NCBI GenBank assembly: GCA_963693085.1
Contig: OY856412.1
Coordinates: 344,398,957 to 344,462,956, forward strand
Length of the DNA: 64,000 nucleotides
Direction: 5' to 3'
Origin: Alisma plantago-aquatica
Taxonomy: Eukaryota; Streptophyta; Magnoliopsida; Alismatales; Alismataceae
Position numbers and translations under genes: made by a program. The notes beneath the pieces were generated by a model. The model made no database searches, was not told the DNA's origin, and saw only the letters and a list, made by a program, of their open reading frames with translations. Shown here one piece after another: positions 47,576-59,023 of this stretch (its first letter is position 1; each line of letters starts with the position of its first letter).

Positions 47576-50101
47576 AACTTGTGATAGCACTCCATTTTAT
47601 AAGATGTACATGATTCTTATTATCAACTCTACCCCATATAAAACCATGACACAATGTTTCAATCTCATCACTGATAAAGAGGGGTAAAGGAAAGACAAAA
47701 GCCCTATAATTGTAAGTGGCACAAAGAGTAGATTGAATTGATTCAATTCTACCAGCCATAGAAAATTGATTACCCTTCCAACTCTTGATCCTCCTCGTGA
47801 TTCTATCCACCAAAGGATTGCAATGAACTTTCATGATTTTATCAATGAATAAAGGAATCCCTAGATACCTTAGAGGAAGAAAGCCTTCATTGATACCCAG
47901 ATTGTTACTGATTCTATAAATATCAACACCTTGACAGTATATAACCACACTCTTCTCAAAATTAATCTTTTAGCCATTTGCACTGTAAAGTTATCAAGAA
48001 TGCTTTTAACAGCCACAAAACTTTAATTGTCAGGCTTAACAAACCCCATGAGGTCATCAGAAAAGATCATATGAGATACTTAAAGGAAGAAGAAGCTTTC
48101 AAAGGTTTAAGATATCCCTCCTTAACTTCTTTATCGAATAAGAGTGTGACCACCTACATCACAAGCCCAAAGATATATAGAGTTAGGGTATCACCCTACC
48201 TAACTCCATTACTAAGCTTAAAGGAATACACAACCACTTCATTTAATGGGATCTCATAAGCCATAGTGTCAAAAAATTCCTTAAGCCAAATGATCCAACA
48301 ATGATGAAATTTCATGATACGAAGACTACAGAAAATGGAATTCCATGAAACTAAATCATAAGCTTTTGAGATGTCGATCTTGATACACATCTTGGGCCTA
48401 CTCCCCTTCTTATTAAAGTCATGAATAATCTCATTGGTGAGTCCTTCCTTGCACAAAAGCACATTGATTGTCACTGATAAGAGAAGGAAAGACACCTTGA
48501 AGCATGTTGGTTAAAATATTAGAGATAATCTTCTAAAAGATGTTGCACAAGGAAATAGGTCTTAGATTTTTCAAGTCATTTGAGTCTTTAACTTTTGGAA
48601 TGAGTGTAGTAAACGTACAGTTATCTTCCATAAGAAGCCTACCAGTGTTGAAGAAATTAAACACAACTTCAACCACCTCAGAGCACATAATACTCCAACA
48701 CTCCTTGAAAAAAATTCATTTAGTCCATCAGGACTAGGGCACTTTTCTAAATTCAAGCACCTAACAACATCAACAATGTCGTTAATAGTGAAGCATTTGT
48801 CCAATGCTAGCTTGTCCACATCATTATGAATAGGTAAGTTTAGGCCATTCAAAATTTCCAAATCAGCAACATGAGAATTGTTGAAAATACTAAAGTAATA
48901 ATCAATTATTGCCTTTTTGATGATGGTAACACCCATACATATAGTCGCATCCATAGAAATTTCTTTAATGTGAATAATATTACTTATGACCTTAGTATAG
49001 GAGTAAGAAAATGTTGAGTTGGAATCCCCATATTTTAACCAAGTAATTCTAGACGTCTGCCTAACCAAGGATTCTTCCTGGACTTTAGTTATAATTGCAT
49101 CTTTCCTCTTTTCACATGCATCATTTTGAAAATCAATGTTTGAAGGTTCAAAGTCTAAATTCCTCTGTGCTTCAATGGCTAAAAAATCATTTGTCTCAAC
49201 CACATTAGAAAAATTACCCATGTGATCTTTATTCCATTCTAAGAGATCAAAACGTAGTTTTTTTGAATTTGGAGTACACTTGAAGATAGGGAAACTAGAG
49301 AAATCAATACCTCAACTTATTTTGACAATGTTAATGAAATATTTTTTCCAGAACAAGTATTAATGAACCTAAAAGGTGTTTTCACCTTAACCCTTTCACT
49401 AATGTCTAGAGTCAGAATATTGTGGTCACTAACAATATTAGAATGAAGAATTCCTTTAAAATTGGCAAAGTCACACATAAACTTATCATTATAAAGGATC
49501 CAATCAATATAAAAAGTAACAAACCCATCACCACTTTGATGATTATCCCGAAAAAAGAGAAAACCATTAAGTCTAACATCATAACGACCACAATTAAGCA
49601 TGCAATTATTGAATTCCTCCATAGACTTATTCGAGAGAGGGTCTTTACCAATTTTCTCATCAACCTTTCTCACAGCATTGAAATCCCCTAGAATTACCCA
49701 AGGCAAGTTCATATTTTTGTTGATAGTTCCAATTTCATACCATAAGTGAACCCTATCATTATGAGAATTGTTCCCATAAACAACAATACTAATGAAATCC
49801 CTGTTAACACAAGAAACCTCCAAATATATAGATTGATCAGTTTCTCAAATTGTATTCACCGTACAGTCACCTTCCTTCCAACCAACGAAAATTCTCCTAG
49901 AAACAAACGAGCTATGATTAGAGACCCAATTGTATTTAGGAAATTTTTTATCAATGAGCTTACTCATCTTTCTTTCTTTTACTTTAGTTTCACTACGAAG
50001 AACAATATGTCGTTTGAACTCTAGTATCTTATTTGGACGGTAGAGGCCTTAAGGTTAATTCCTCTGATATTCCATGAAAAAACATTAATAGAGCTACCCA
50101 T
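47576..50101 (-). pseudogene. LINE2 ORF2: endonuclease and RT relic
   Basis: The start at 50101 reads MGSSINVFSWNIRGIN, the typical ORF2 opening. The endonuclease block (49317-49823) shows WVILGDFNAV and SDHN, with WILYND between. The RT begins near 49220; GDSNSTF, LEKCPSPDG (a change in the KAPGPDG block) and CIKIDISKAYD are seen. The catalytic YxDD region near 48080-48130 is readable only as a frameshifted FSDDL-like piece. The 47484-47948 part carries LRYLGIPLFIDKI, MAGRIESIQS and FIWG. Frameshifts and stops separate four open pieces. Confidence 0.87.
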
Positions 50102-50222
50102 TTGAAACCAATGAGGCCAATACTTCAATGGTTTCAGAAAGAACCAAACCACTACCTTCAGTTGTACCAATTTTTAGATTGTCAAACTTATTATATAATG
50201 TTGTTTGAGTACCCTAGACCAA

Positions 50223-51500
50223 TTACTTGTTTATAGTAGGCACTTTCTTACCTTTCCCTTTACCTTTCTTCCTTCTATTACCTTTTTTTATTTCAAACCC
50301 ATCTTCATCATTCACAGATACCTCTACAGTAGGTGGAGTAGATAAGTAGATAGCTAAACCATGTACTTGAGAGGCTTCAGAGCTAGAAGAACCATTATCT
50401 TCAAAAGAATTGTTGGGCACATGAAACTCATCTTCCTCACCACCAGCACCCAAATCACTAGTAACAACATTAACAATAATTGTTCCCTTCTTCACAACAT
50501 TTTCACCATCATCTGTATCCACTTCACTAAGAACATATTCCACATTCCATACAACATGTGTCTCCTAATTATGAGAAGAACGTACATTCAAAATATCTTG
50601 TGTCATATTTCATTCATCAATCACCTTCAAGGCATCATATGAAGCTATCTTTTTCACACATATCTTCTTCATTTTAGGCTCAGAATCATTTTCATTACAA
50701 TCATTATTTTTGAACTAATTACAAATGATGTATTCTCTTAGTTTCCACTTATGCTCAAAATTAATAACATGGGAAACAACTTTATCACTGGTAACTTCAA
50801 GCTCACTTGTTAACTTAGCAGAAGCAGGCAAAAGGAATTACAGTCTCGCAAAGTCCAAGTTTCACAACTCGAATGTAGCTTTATCATATCAAAGCGGATT
50901 ACCCAGATAATAACCAATTTTTGACAACATTTTCATATCCCATAGTTCAATCAGCAGATTATGGATGCGATCCCAGATGGGCATATCAGTTAATCTGAAT
51001 CTATGCAATGCATCCCATAGTTTCCACTTCATCAATACCAGCAATTACTTTTGATAAAATACAGACCACCATCGAGAACATTGTCCAAATTTAGCTCATC
51101 ACAGAACTTAATCAAGAAACAACTTGCCCATGGTTCATAACTTCAAGTTTTCCCTTCAAGACCCAGATGTGCGATAAGTACTTCCCAAGGGTTGGAAGAT
51201 GTGGCTTAACTCAAAAAATTTAACCTGCCAAACATTTCTTCTAGCATTTGACATTCATTTCTGCCTCCTCTATTGGGTATGTCATCTTCTGGCCTTGAAT
51301 CTCTCTATCAAATTTCTCGAATGAAGTGTCATAGCATCTTGGTTTCATTAGTTTTGTCCATGATTTGGTTGTAGTGGATGTGACAAAAGCGTTTGGGTCA
51401 AGGAGAGATTCGATATTGAAAAACTATGCTAATGAGTGCTTGCTCGTCTGAGCACAAGAGGGAGGTCTACCTCCAACAGTAAATCCATCCTCACACCGTA
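50223..51500 (-). pseudogene. LINE2 ORF1 relic (DUF4283 type)
   Basis: The C-terminal 106 codons (50543-50223) are open: acidic, then a KKGKGKGKK basic end, as in plant L1 ORF1. Upstream, about 51200-50880, the minus strand reads pieces such as LKGKLEVMNHGQ and a W-D-IH-like block of DUF4283, with stops. No zinc knuckle was found. Confidence 0.65.
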
Positions 51501-51526
51501 GGTCTCCATCAGTCACCACTATTGGG

Positions 51527-52072
51527 ATAAGCCTTCTATGTCTAGTTTTGTATATTCTAAGATATGGATATCAAGTTATGGTGTAGAGCCAACATGGGCC
51601 TCAACCTCTTTACAAATAATGACCTCTAGTATGGGACATATGATATGGTGAACTTTTGATGTGGGAAAACATGACATGTGAGAAGGTCAAAGTATCTCAC
51701 CTCTAAAATATGTGATATGTTGAAATATATGAATGATGTAATACATGATTATCAGTCCCTAGCTAGACTAATTCAGAGTATATGAGCTGAATCACCTAGT
51801 GTGTGGTTCCCTAGATTATGTTGAACCCTATATTCCCTATGAAATAATCTGACCCAAGAGAATTTGAATATATGTATGCTTAGCATCAAGGTTTAGGAGA
51901 CATCCCACAACCCTAGGTGATGTATATGATGCTTGATCTCCATGATAAGACACATACTCAGGTTAGTGGTTCTTGGGGAAGGAATCTAGTGGTTGTCTTT
52001 GTTTATGAGAGAATGGGTACCCGTTTGATATGGGTTGATTTATGTGGTTAGCATGTATTGCATTGACATAGA
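51527..52072. repeat. Direct repeat, right copy, first part
   Basis: It begins at the 5' end of LINE2 and is interrupted at 52072 by A2. It continues at 61214. It matches 46688-47215. Confidence 0.75.
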
Positions 52073-53264
52073 TGTTGGTATGTATGCCCTGAGAGCCAAT
52101 CATGGGATGATTGGTGGGATACATTAAGATTGATTTGATAAACATCAAAGGCAAGCTTCCAATTCTTTCTGGTTCAGTCATATGAGATAGTGATAGAACA
52201 GATTGAATGTCTGGAGAATGACAGTACTCAATGACATATGCCTTCAGGTTAAGGACCTGAACGATGAGATCATATGGATACTAAGAGTTTGTACATTCTT
52301 GTTATGTCCCTAGTCGGATGTCATTGTGGAAGGTAGATAGACAACAATGACACACAAGACTAGATTGTGGTTTTGGTTGATGACAGAATCTCATTAGTCA
52401 TGATATAGATATATCAAACCAAACACATAGGTACTTGTTAGAGAACAAGTATACCGGACAGACCCACCGTGAGTTTGACACATGGAACCATGACATGGTA
52501 GTCACAGTCAGTACTCACAGTGATGGTGGTGAGTGTGATTCTTTGACCTGAAATCACTACACTTAACACATGTCGTTGGGCACACTTTGACATCACCAAA
52601 CGCAGTCCTGAAACATGGGTTGTTATAAAGGTGATGATTGGGTGTCTTTGACACATGGGGCTTTTGAGGGGTGAGTGATAGATATGGGATTTGTCCCTCC
52701 TGGGGGAGTTTGATATCTAAGTCCACTTGATGAGTAGGATTGAGATAGGCGTGTGCACGCATGTGTGAATCAGTATGTGATATTGATGTCATACATATCT
52801 CGTTCAATCTACTCTGAGATCAAGAAAGTGAATGAACGTTGACAGGATGAATGTTCCATGCCTTGAGTTCATTCGGGATATCAGTGGCAAAGGAGTTATA
52901 CATTCACTGTAACACCATTCACAGATTGTAGGATTGAAAGTTGTTCTCCAACTTTCTACTTTCAATTGGGTAGCAATGATGTGTGACTAGGCACCACTCT
53001 TTTCTTGTGAAGTCATAAGTGTTATGGACTTTCACTGCCAACGTGAAATGGACCTGTAGGGTCACACACATAGGATTTAACCTGGAAGAGGAGTTTTGTC
53101 CACAAGCAATGTTTTGATTGATTACTAAAGGAGTTTAGTAGTTCAATTAAACACTCAATCAATTGATAGCTCAATGTCATAGTGTTCAAGGTGTTGGATA
53201 CAGTTATTGGAGTATCAGATTGATTAAAATCGCAATTGACTGATTATGCACAATCTGCAATCCC

Positions 53265-53672
53265 AACCGATCGGCTCATGTGATGAACTGATCGGCTGAG
53301 CTTGGTGAACCGGTCAGCTCAATTGTTGAACTGATCGGCTCATGGTCAGGGTGAACCAATTGCTTCAAGTGTTGAAACGATCGATTCAACTGGTGCAATC
53401 GAGAAAGTTGGGAAAATAGGATTGGTGAGAATTTTCATTTCGTTTAAATTGCCCAATTTGATTGGGAACTAGGATTGGTATTCGATACCAATTAGAAACA
53501 AAAGAAGGAAAGTCAATCGGGAACCGACCAGGACCACCAACTGACCGGTTCACTTGTGAACCGACCGGTTGAGGTGTCCCAACCGACCGGTTCACTTGTA
53601 AACCGATCGGTTCAGGTCCCAAACCGACCGTTTCAGTTGTGAAACGATCAGTTCAGGTTGCAAGTTGGTTGC
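53265..53672 (+). promoter_or_regulatory. Palindrome clusters of the A2 5' LTR
   Basis: First-cluster units begin at about 53266, 53287, 53309 and 53330 (21, 22, 21 bp apart). A second cluster runs from about 53523 to 53672. Individual units differ from those in A1 (for example ACTGATCGG for ACCGGTCGG at the second place), yet spacing is kept. The 3' LTR carries the same clusters at about 60185-60565. Confidence 0.78.
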
Positions 53673-53755
53673 TTTTGTGGAAAATCTCGAACCCTTATAC
53701 TCCTTCTTTTAGTCCCGCATTGCCTGAGATGGAGAACCATGTCCCATGACCCTCC

Positions 53756-53765
53756 TATATATATA
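53756..53765 (+). promoter_or_regulatory. LTR TATA box (A2 5' LTR)
   Basis: TATATATATA followed by GGGGTATTGGGGGC. The copy in the 3' LTR is at about 60654-60662. Confidence 0.72.
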
Positions 53766-54193
53766 GGGGTATTGGGGGCTTCTCCAAGTACAACTCAGTG
53801 CAACCAGTTGCTCTGCAAAGTTGTCATTCTCTGGTTTTGGTAACCGAGAGAGCCCGAGCAAGTGCTACCCGCAAAGGGAGGCGCAATAAGGGAAAGACAA
53901 TTGTAGTTTCAACTGGAGGTAGGAGAGTGTGTCGGTGACTAGTACATCAATAGGAGGGTGCGACTCCTTCCACTTCCTTGTGGGACAAGGAGTGTGGAGT
54001 TCCAGGTGGTCTGCGTGGACTACTTTAGAGGTGGGAGGTTTCTGCCACTCAGGAGGACAACTATCAACCCGACAGTCCGGTGCGATCAGGAGTCGTCAGT
54101 CCCGGTGCGACCAGGAGCTGCACAGACACCGTCGAAGACCGGCTTTGGAGACCGCGCAAGGCGCGAGGTATTGTCGCCGAGCAAGCCTCGGGA

Positions 54194-54203
54194 CAAGGTA
54201 TGA
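54194..54203 (+). promoter_or_regulatory. Candidate splice donor of the leader intron (A2)
   Basis: ACAAG|GTATGA with GT at 54198-54199, 117 bases before the LTR end. With the acceptor at 55743 it defines a 1546-base intron that would remove the primer site and leader array from a gag mRNA. Confidence 0.55.
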
Positions 54204-54315
54204 TTCCACAAACCATCCTTTCCTATTATATAGATGTTGACGCGTTTCCTTGTTTCGGGTTTGGGGGAGAAAATTTTTGTTTCCGCTGCCTTCTGTCTCC
54301 CCTAAAACCCAACAG

Positions 54316-54328
54316 TGGTATCAGAGCC
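54316..54328 (+). other. Primer binding site of A2 (initiator Met tRNA)
   Basis: TGGTATCAGAGCC is a perfect match to the standard plant site, starting two bases after the LTR end. Confidence 0.95.
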
Positions 54329-54761
54329 ACGTCAACTTCTCTATATTTTAGGAATATCGATATGATCGATTTTGGTTTGTCGCCTTTATTTATTGCATAC
54401 GATGCGAATAAAATTGGCTTTATGCATGTCCAATCCTAAATCCACAAATCCCAATTACATATATGATATGTATTATTAATGGACTCGATATGCTTTGCCC
54501 TTAAAAGAGTTTGGTGGTGGATGTATAGCGTGGTTATGGCCAATAAACCCTATTTGTGTATGGTTGTATGTGGTTGCTTGAATCTCAGTCTGCACACCGA
54601 TCTTCCCTTCTCCTATTCCTGATGTAACTCGAAATAATTCTAGATTCTTTCCTACCTTTGTTCCCCCGAATGTAACTCGGGGTTTCACAATTACAATGTA
54701 AATAGGATAGTTTTTATTTCCTGTTATGTCAAAGAACGGATGACATCAAGACGACAGCTGA

Positions 54762-54953
54762 AACGATTGGTTCAAGGCGTGAACCGATCGGTTGACGTTC
54801 CAAACGATCGGTTCAAGGAGTGAGCCGATCGGTTGATGACCAGTTCGAGGAGCGAGATGAGCAGGTGACGGACATGATGAGATGCACGATGACTAGGTGA
54901 ACCGATCGGTTGGAGGAGCCAACCGATCGGCTGGTGGCACCCAGACGATCGGG
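54762..54953 (+). promoter_or_regulatory. Phased palindrome array in the A2 leader
   Basis: Units start at about 54762, 54783, 54803, 54824, then 54901, 54922 and 54944, 20-22 bp apart within each group. The best units are ACCGATCGGTT. The array lies between primer site and gag, so it is in genomic RNA but inside the candidate intron. Confidence 0.75.
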
Positions 54954-55733
54954 TCGGACCGAGCAAGTCGTTCATGTGATGAATCGATCTACTCCAAAGG
55001 CAAAGCACAGAGTTCATCTTGTACAGGTTGCATGTGATGTAGACCTAGATGACCGTGATTCCTCTTGGCTCGAGGAATCACATTAGGATGGCCATAATCA
55101 TTGATTTTATTGTTTTGCATGTTTTCTGTGGGATATAGCATGTATATGATATGTACTATGTATTATGATGATTGGATATGTATATGTATATAAAAACCAA
55201 ATCCCTCATCAAATATTATGTTTTAGATGCCTTCCAAATGCGACACATGTGAAAAGCTTGATCGACCAAGTGTGGGCACGCCCCAGCGTGGTGCACCGTC
55301 TATCTCGTGGAAGCGTGAAGGATGAATGTGTGGGTCTGCCCAAGCAGGGTGCATATTCCTCGTGTTGGCTTTGGGTCAGACTTAAAAAGGTGACCTAGAT
55401 AGTATCTAGTGCCTTGAGGCATGGAGATGATCATGGAAAGGAGTTGCATATGACATCTTATCAAGAGTTGCATATGATGCAATTGGCAAAAGTTGCCTAC
55501 CTGAGAGATCTATGTTGTGGGTGACAGCCCTAGCTGGTCCATGCCTTAGAGGATTTCAGGATCTTGCCCACTAGAAGGTTGTACGCTGCAATCTTCCAAA
55601 TTGATGGTGAGGGCTATCAATTTGAACTAAAATAATGGGAGCGATAATCAATTAAAGGCCTAATTATATCATCACATTTTTCAAATCAATCAAATAAGTC
55701 AAAAATGAGTTTTGGACTAAAATTGCATATTTT

Positions 55734-55743
55734 CCTTTTGTAG
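55734..55743 (+). promoter_or_regulatory. Candidate 3' splice site before A2 gag
   Basis: A T-rich tract, TTTCCTTTTGTAG, ends at 55743, five bases before the gag ATG. A branch-like GACTAAA lies about 25 bases upstream. Confidence 0.55.
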
Positions 55744-55748
55744 TACAA

Positions 55749-56603
55749 ATGTCAACAAACAACAATAACTTTTCTTTGCGATCGATCCTTGACAAGGACA
55801 AGCTAAATGGGACAAACTTCCATGACTGGTATCAGACATTGAGAATTGTTCTCACTCAAGAGCGTAAGCTCTATGTCCTGGATACTCCAATTCCAGAGGA
55901 ACCCACTCCTAATGCACCAAGTATAGAAAGGGATGCTTACAAGAAGCATTATGATGATTCCATTGATGCAAAGTGCTTGATGTTATGTTCTATGAACCAT
56001 GAGTTGTAGAGACAAAATGAGAACATGGGTGTCATTGAGATGATTCAACATCTCAGGAACATGTATGAAAATCAGGCACAGCAAAAGATATATAATGTTT
56101 CTAGGGTGTTGTTCAAGTGCGTCATGACAGAAGGAGATCCAGTTGGTCCTCACACACTCAAGATGATTGGGTATGTGGAGAACCTGCAGAGACTAGGATT
56201 TCCACTGAGCCAAGAGTTGGCTACTGACGTGATACTGCAATCATTGCCATAATCCTACAGTCAGTTTGTGATGAACTACAACATGAACAACTTTGATAGG
56301 CCACTGTTAGACTTGTTGGGCATGTTGAGGACAGTCGAGATATAGATGAAGAAGGACAAGCCTAAGTCTGTGATGGTGATCACGAACAAGAAAGGCAACT
56401 CCAAGCACAAGGGCAAGGGCAAAGCTAAGAAAGGTTCTGATGCTAGCCAGGAGCCCAAGTCGTCTTCATCTCTCAAGGCCAAAGGAGGAGTGACCAAGAA
56501 AGGAAATTGCCACCATTGTCAAAAGCCAGGACATTGGAAAAGGAATTGTCCTCTCTATCTGGAAGAACAAAAGAAGAAGGAGACAACTGAAGTCTCCACT
56601 TGA
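55749..56603 (+). pseudogene. gag: Gag of A2, three in-frame stops
   Basis: Full length and colinear with the intact A1 gag, without frameshifts. Stops are TAG at 56007 (CAG in A1), TAA at 56250 (GAA in A1) and TAG at 56343 (CAG in A1). The zinc knuckle is complete (C-HH-C-QKPG-H-WKRN-C), unlike A1. The simple point-mutation decay suggests loss after insertion. Confidence 0.92.
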
Positions 56604-57660
56604 AGGTGTCATGAAAGTAAACTTGTAACACTTTTTAAGGTATATGATACCAAGATGTAAAGTGTAAAACACTCATAATTGGGGCAAGTGTTGCCGTCAT
56701 AGATAGGAGTACTTTAGTTTATTTTCAGCCTACAAGGCATGTAATACAGTTATGAATTGTTATTTCATATTTTCCAATAGATAGAAACACTTTATATTTG
56801 CATATTGTATGACAAAGATGGCAATTAATAAAGAGATGTTTCAATTTATAAAGATATGATCTTTGTGGCAATGTCTTGTTTATCTTTTGGTATTTGATAT
56901 GCATAAGATAAAATGATACCTAAAAGCTATAGATAACTAAAACAATCAAATTAGCATCAATCATGAGAAATTCATTTCTAGTTTCCATGTGATGGATAAA
57001 TCTAGACTCTTTTCGTTAGAGAACCAGTAAGAGACATGAATATCTTGGACATGATTAATCAATCTTCACTAAAGGTAGTGGGAGAATGATTATCCTATTA
57101 GGTATAATGCATGTGATGTATTTAAATACCTATTGGAACAAATGCTAATACTTCAAATGGTGTTTAGAGAAATACCAATATGAATATCTTGAAGTGTTCA
57201 AGATTATCATAGATGAAGTGCAAATTTGGTAAAGTGTTAATTCTTGATGAAATCAATGAATAAAATACTTGGACCAAATGTTTGAGATCCTTATGAGTGA
57301 TTATGATAGTGTATCATAGTTAACTCATGATTAAGGCATGGTGATGTCTAAATCAAGAAGGAATAATACTCTAAGGAGTTAGAGAATTATTATCAAATAA
57401 CTCAATTCTTCTTAATATAGAATACCCCACACTAATAAAGGAAATTAAGAATCACAAGGGTTGTGAGTTCTTATATCCTTAACAGATACACCTCAATTAT
57501 CTATGTGATAAGTTGTTCATATGATGAGTCAACTATCTAGATGGATATGAGGGACCGAATTTTGAGTTATGGTTTATGACCATTACATCCTAAATGACAT
57601 CCATGTGAACCATAAGGTATGACCTTGATGGTAGCACCCATTGGATGAAATCCATAAGTG
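56604..57660 (+). other. A2 gag to RT spacer
   Basis: Colinear with A1 1691-2740. No protease or integrase block is readable. Confidence 0.6.
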
Positions 57661-57689
57661 CAAATAAGTCTTAAGTGTTAAGACACATG

Positions 57690-58900
57690 GATAACATTTT
57701 GTGAAGGATGATGCTTGTTGGTTGCAACTTAATGACTAAGACATTTGGCATATGGATACTAAAACTGCATTCCTATGAGGAATAAAACAAGGATGTTTAC
57801 ATGACACAACCTATAAGGTTTATGCATCCACTAATGCAAATGAAGTCTATAAGTTACAATGGACTAATCAATGTGATTGATTGAGTACAAGCAACTCAGA
57901 ATTGGATCTTTACTTTGATGATATAGTCAAAGGGTTTAACTGATATATCAAAGATAAAGAAGGGATATGTGATTTAGTGGGAGCGTGTTCACATTCCACA
58001 TGTTGATGTGAAATGGATATGTTCTAAAATGGAAATCCAAAAGTGGAAATTATCTTTAAGGAAGATAGAGATGTTTCATATGTGATAGGAATAGAGATCT
58101 ATAGAGATAGTTCTTGAAAACCTCTTGACCTGAAAAGAGAAAGCGTACATTGGCAATCTGTACTGAAGGGTTCAGTATGCACAGATTCAGTGGGAGAAAA
58201 CTTATCCATGTTACATGGAGTTAGTATCCCAAGGCCTAGTGTCCAATTCTTATGAATAATGGGAACACTAAGAATAGATATGGATCTATCATGTATGCAA
58301 TCATTCCATTATCTTGCATGTATCGACATGGCAAGAACAAAATGCATTCATCATGTTGTATGTATGACATGACAATATGATGGGCTCATCTTGATAACTC
58401 GTATGTGAGACATGACGAGTGGATGTCTGTCTAATTCCAGTAAGAGTTACTGGAATACCATAAGAACTTGATAAGTACTTGTGAAGTACTAGTTCTATGG
58501 AGATAAGGAAGAGTTCGATGTAAAGAGTTACATTGATGCGAACTTCTGAAAGGACAGAAAATTAATCACAAAATATATATAGGATACATAAAAGTGAAAG
58601 TTTGTTGATAATTGGAAGTGTTCCAATAAAACCATTTAAAAGTAAATTTCGAGTATCTATGTGTTAGAGAACAGCAGTGGATACCATATGGATCTGGAAG
58701 TTCATAAGATGAACTTATAGATATTCTGCTCATTGCTGACAAGTTTGGAATCCTTGATCATGCAATGTGGCTAAAGGTTAGCAAAGGAATACTAGATCAC
58801 ATATTACGGAAACTCCATCTCATACGTGTGACGTACAGTGAAGAGATGAGAGACATGCAATTCATACTGACTTGGGCAAGGTGTTGCCATTACTCACTAT
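57690..58900 (+). pseudogene. pol: Copia RT / RNase H relic (A2)
   Basis: The pieces are the same as in A1: IWHMDTKTAFL followed by TGA (57776-57778), EVYKLQW, VIGIEIYRD, EEFDVKSYIDANF and HILRKLHLIR (about 58799-58828). The shared stop and shared missing parts show that the parent copy was already pol-defective. Confidence 0.78.
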
Positions 58901-58965
58901 ATTGGCACTAGAGCACAGTAACATGTGGGACATGTTTGAATATCACTATGAATATGTTTCAAGGG

Positions 58966-59023
58966 TGATTGGCTCGCAGTGCAAGTGGGAGTCTGTTGGT
59001 ATGTATGCCCTGAGAGCCAATCA
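58966..59023 (+). other. Polypurine tract within an inverted repeat (A2)
   Basis: TGATTGGCTC (58966-58975) and GAGCCAATCA (59014-59023) flank AAGTGGGAG and the 3' LTR start at 58994, exactly as in A1. Confidence 0.7.

Larger units (their letters stand above)
47576..51526 (-). mobile_element. L1-type LINE (LINE2), minus strand, lacking the ORF2 3' part
   Basis: On the minus strand the order is ORF1 (about 51500-50223), ORF2 endonuclease (from 50101), RT, then a break just after the RT thumb. The zinc finger, RNase H, 3' UTR and a convincing A tail are missing. Loss of the 3' part is unusual, since L1-type copies are normally cut at the 5' end. It differs clearly from LINE1 in sequence and is more AT-rich. 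Confidence 0.85.
52073..54314 (+). repeat. 5' LTR of A2 (2242 bp)
   Basis: TGTTGGTATG to CCCAACA. U3 carries the palindrome clusters at 53265-53672 and TATA at 53756. The R/U5 from about 53790 to the donor at 54197 contains no ATG at all, in contrast to the intron that follows. Confidence 0.95.
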
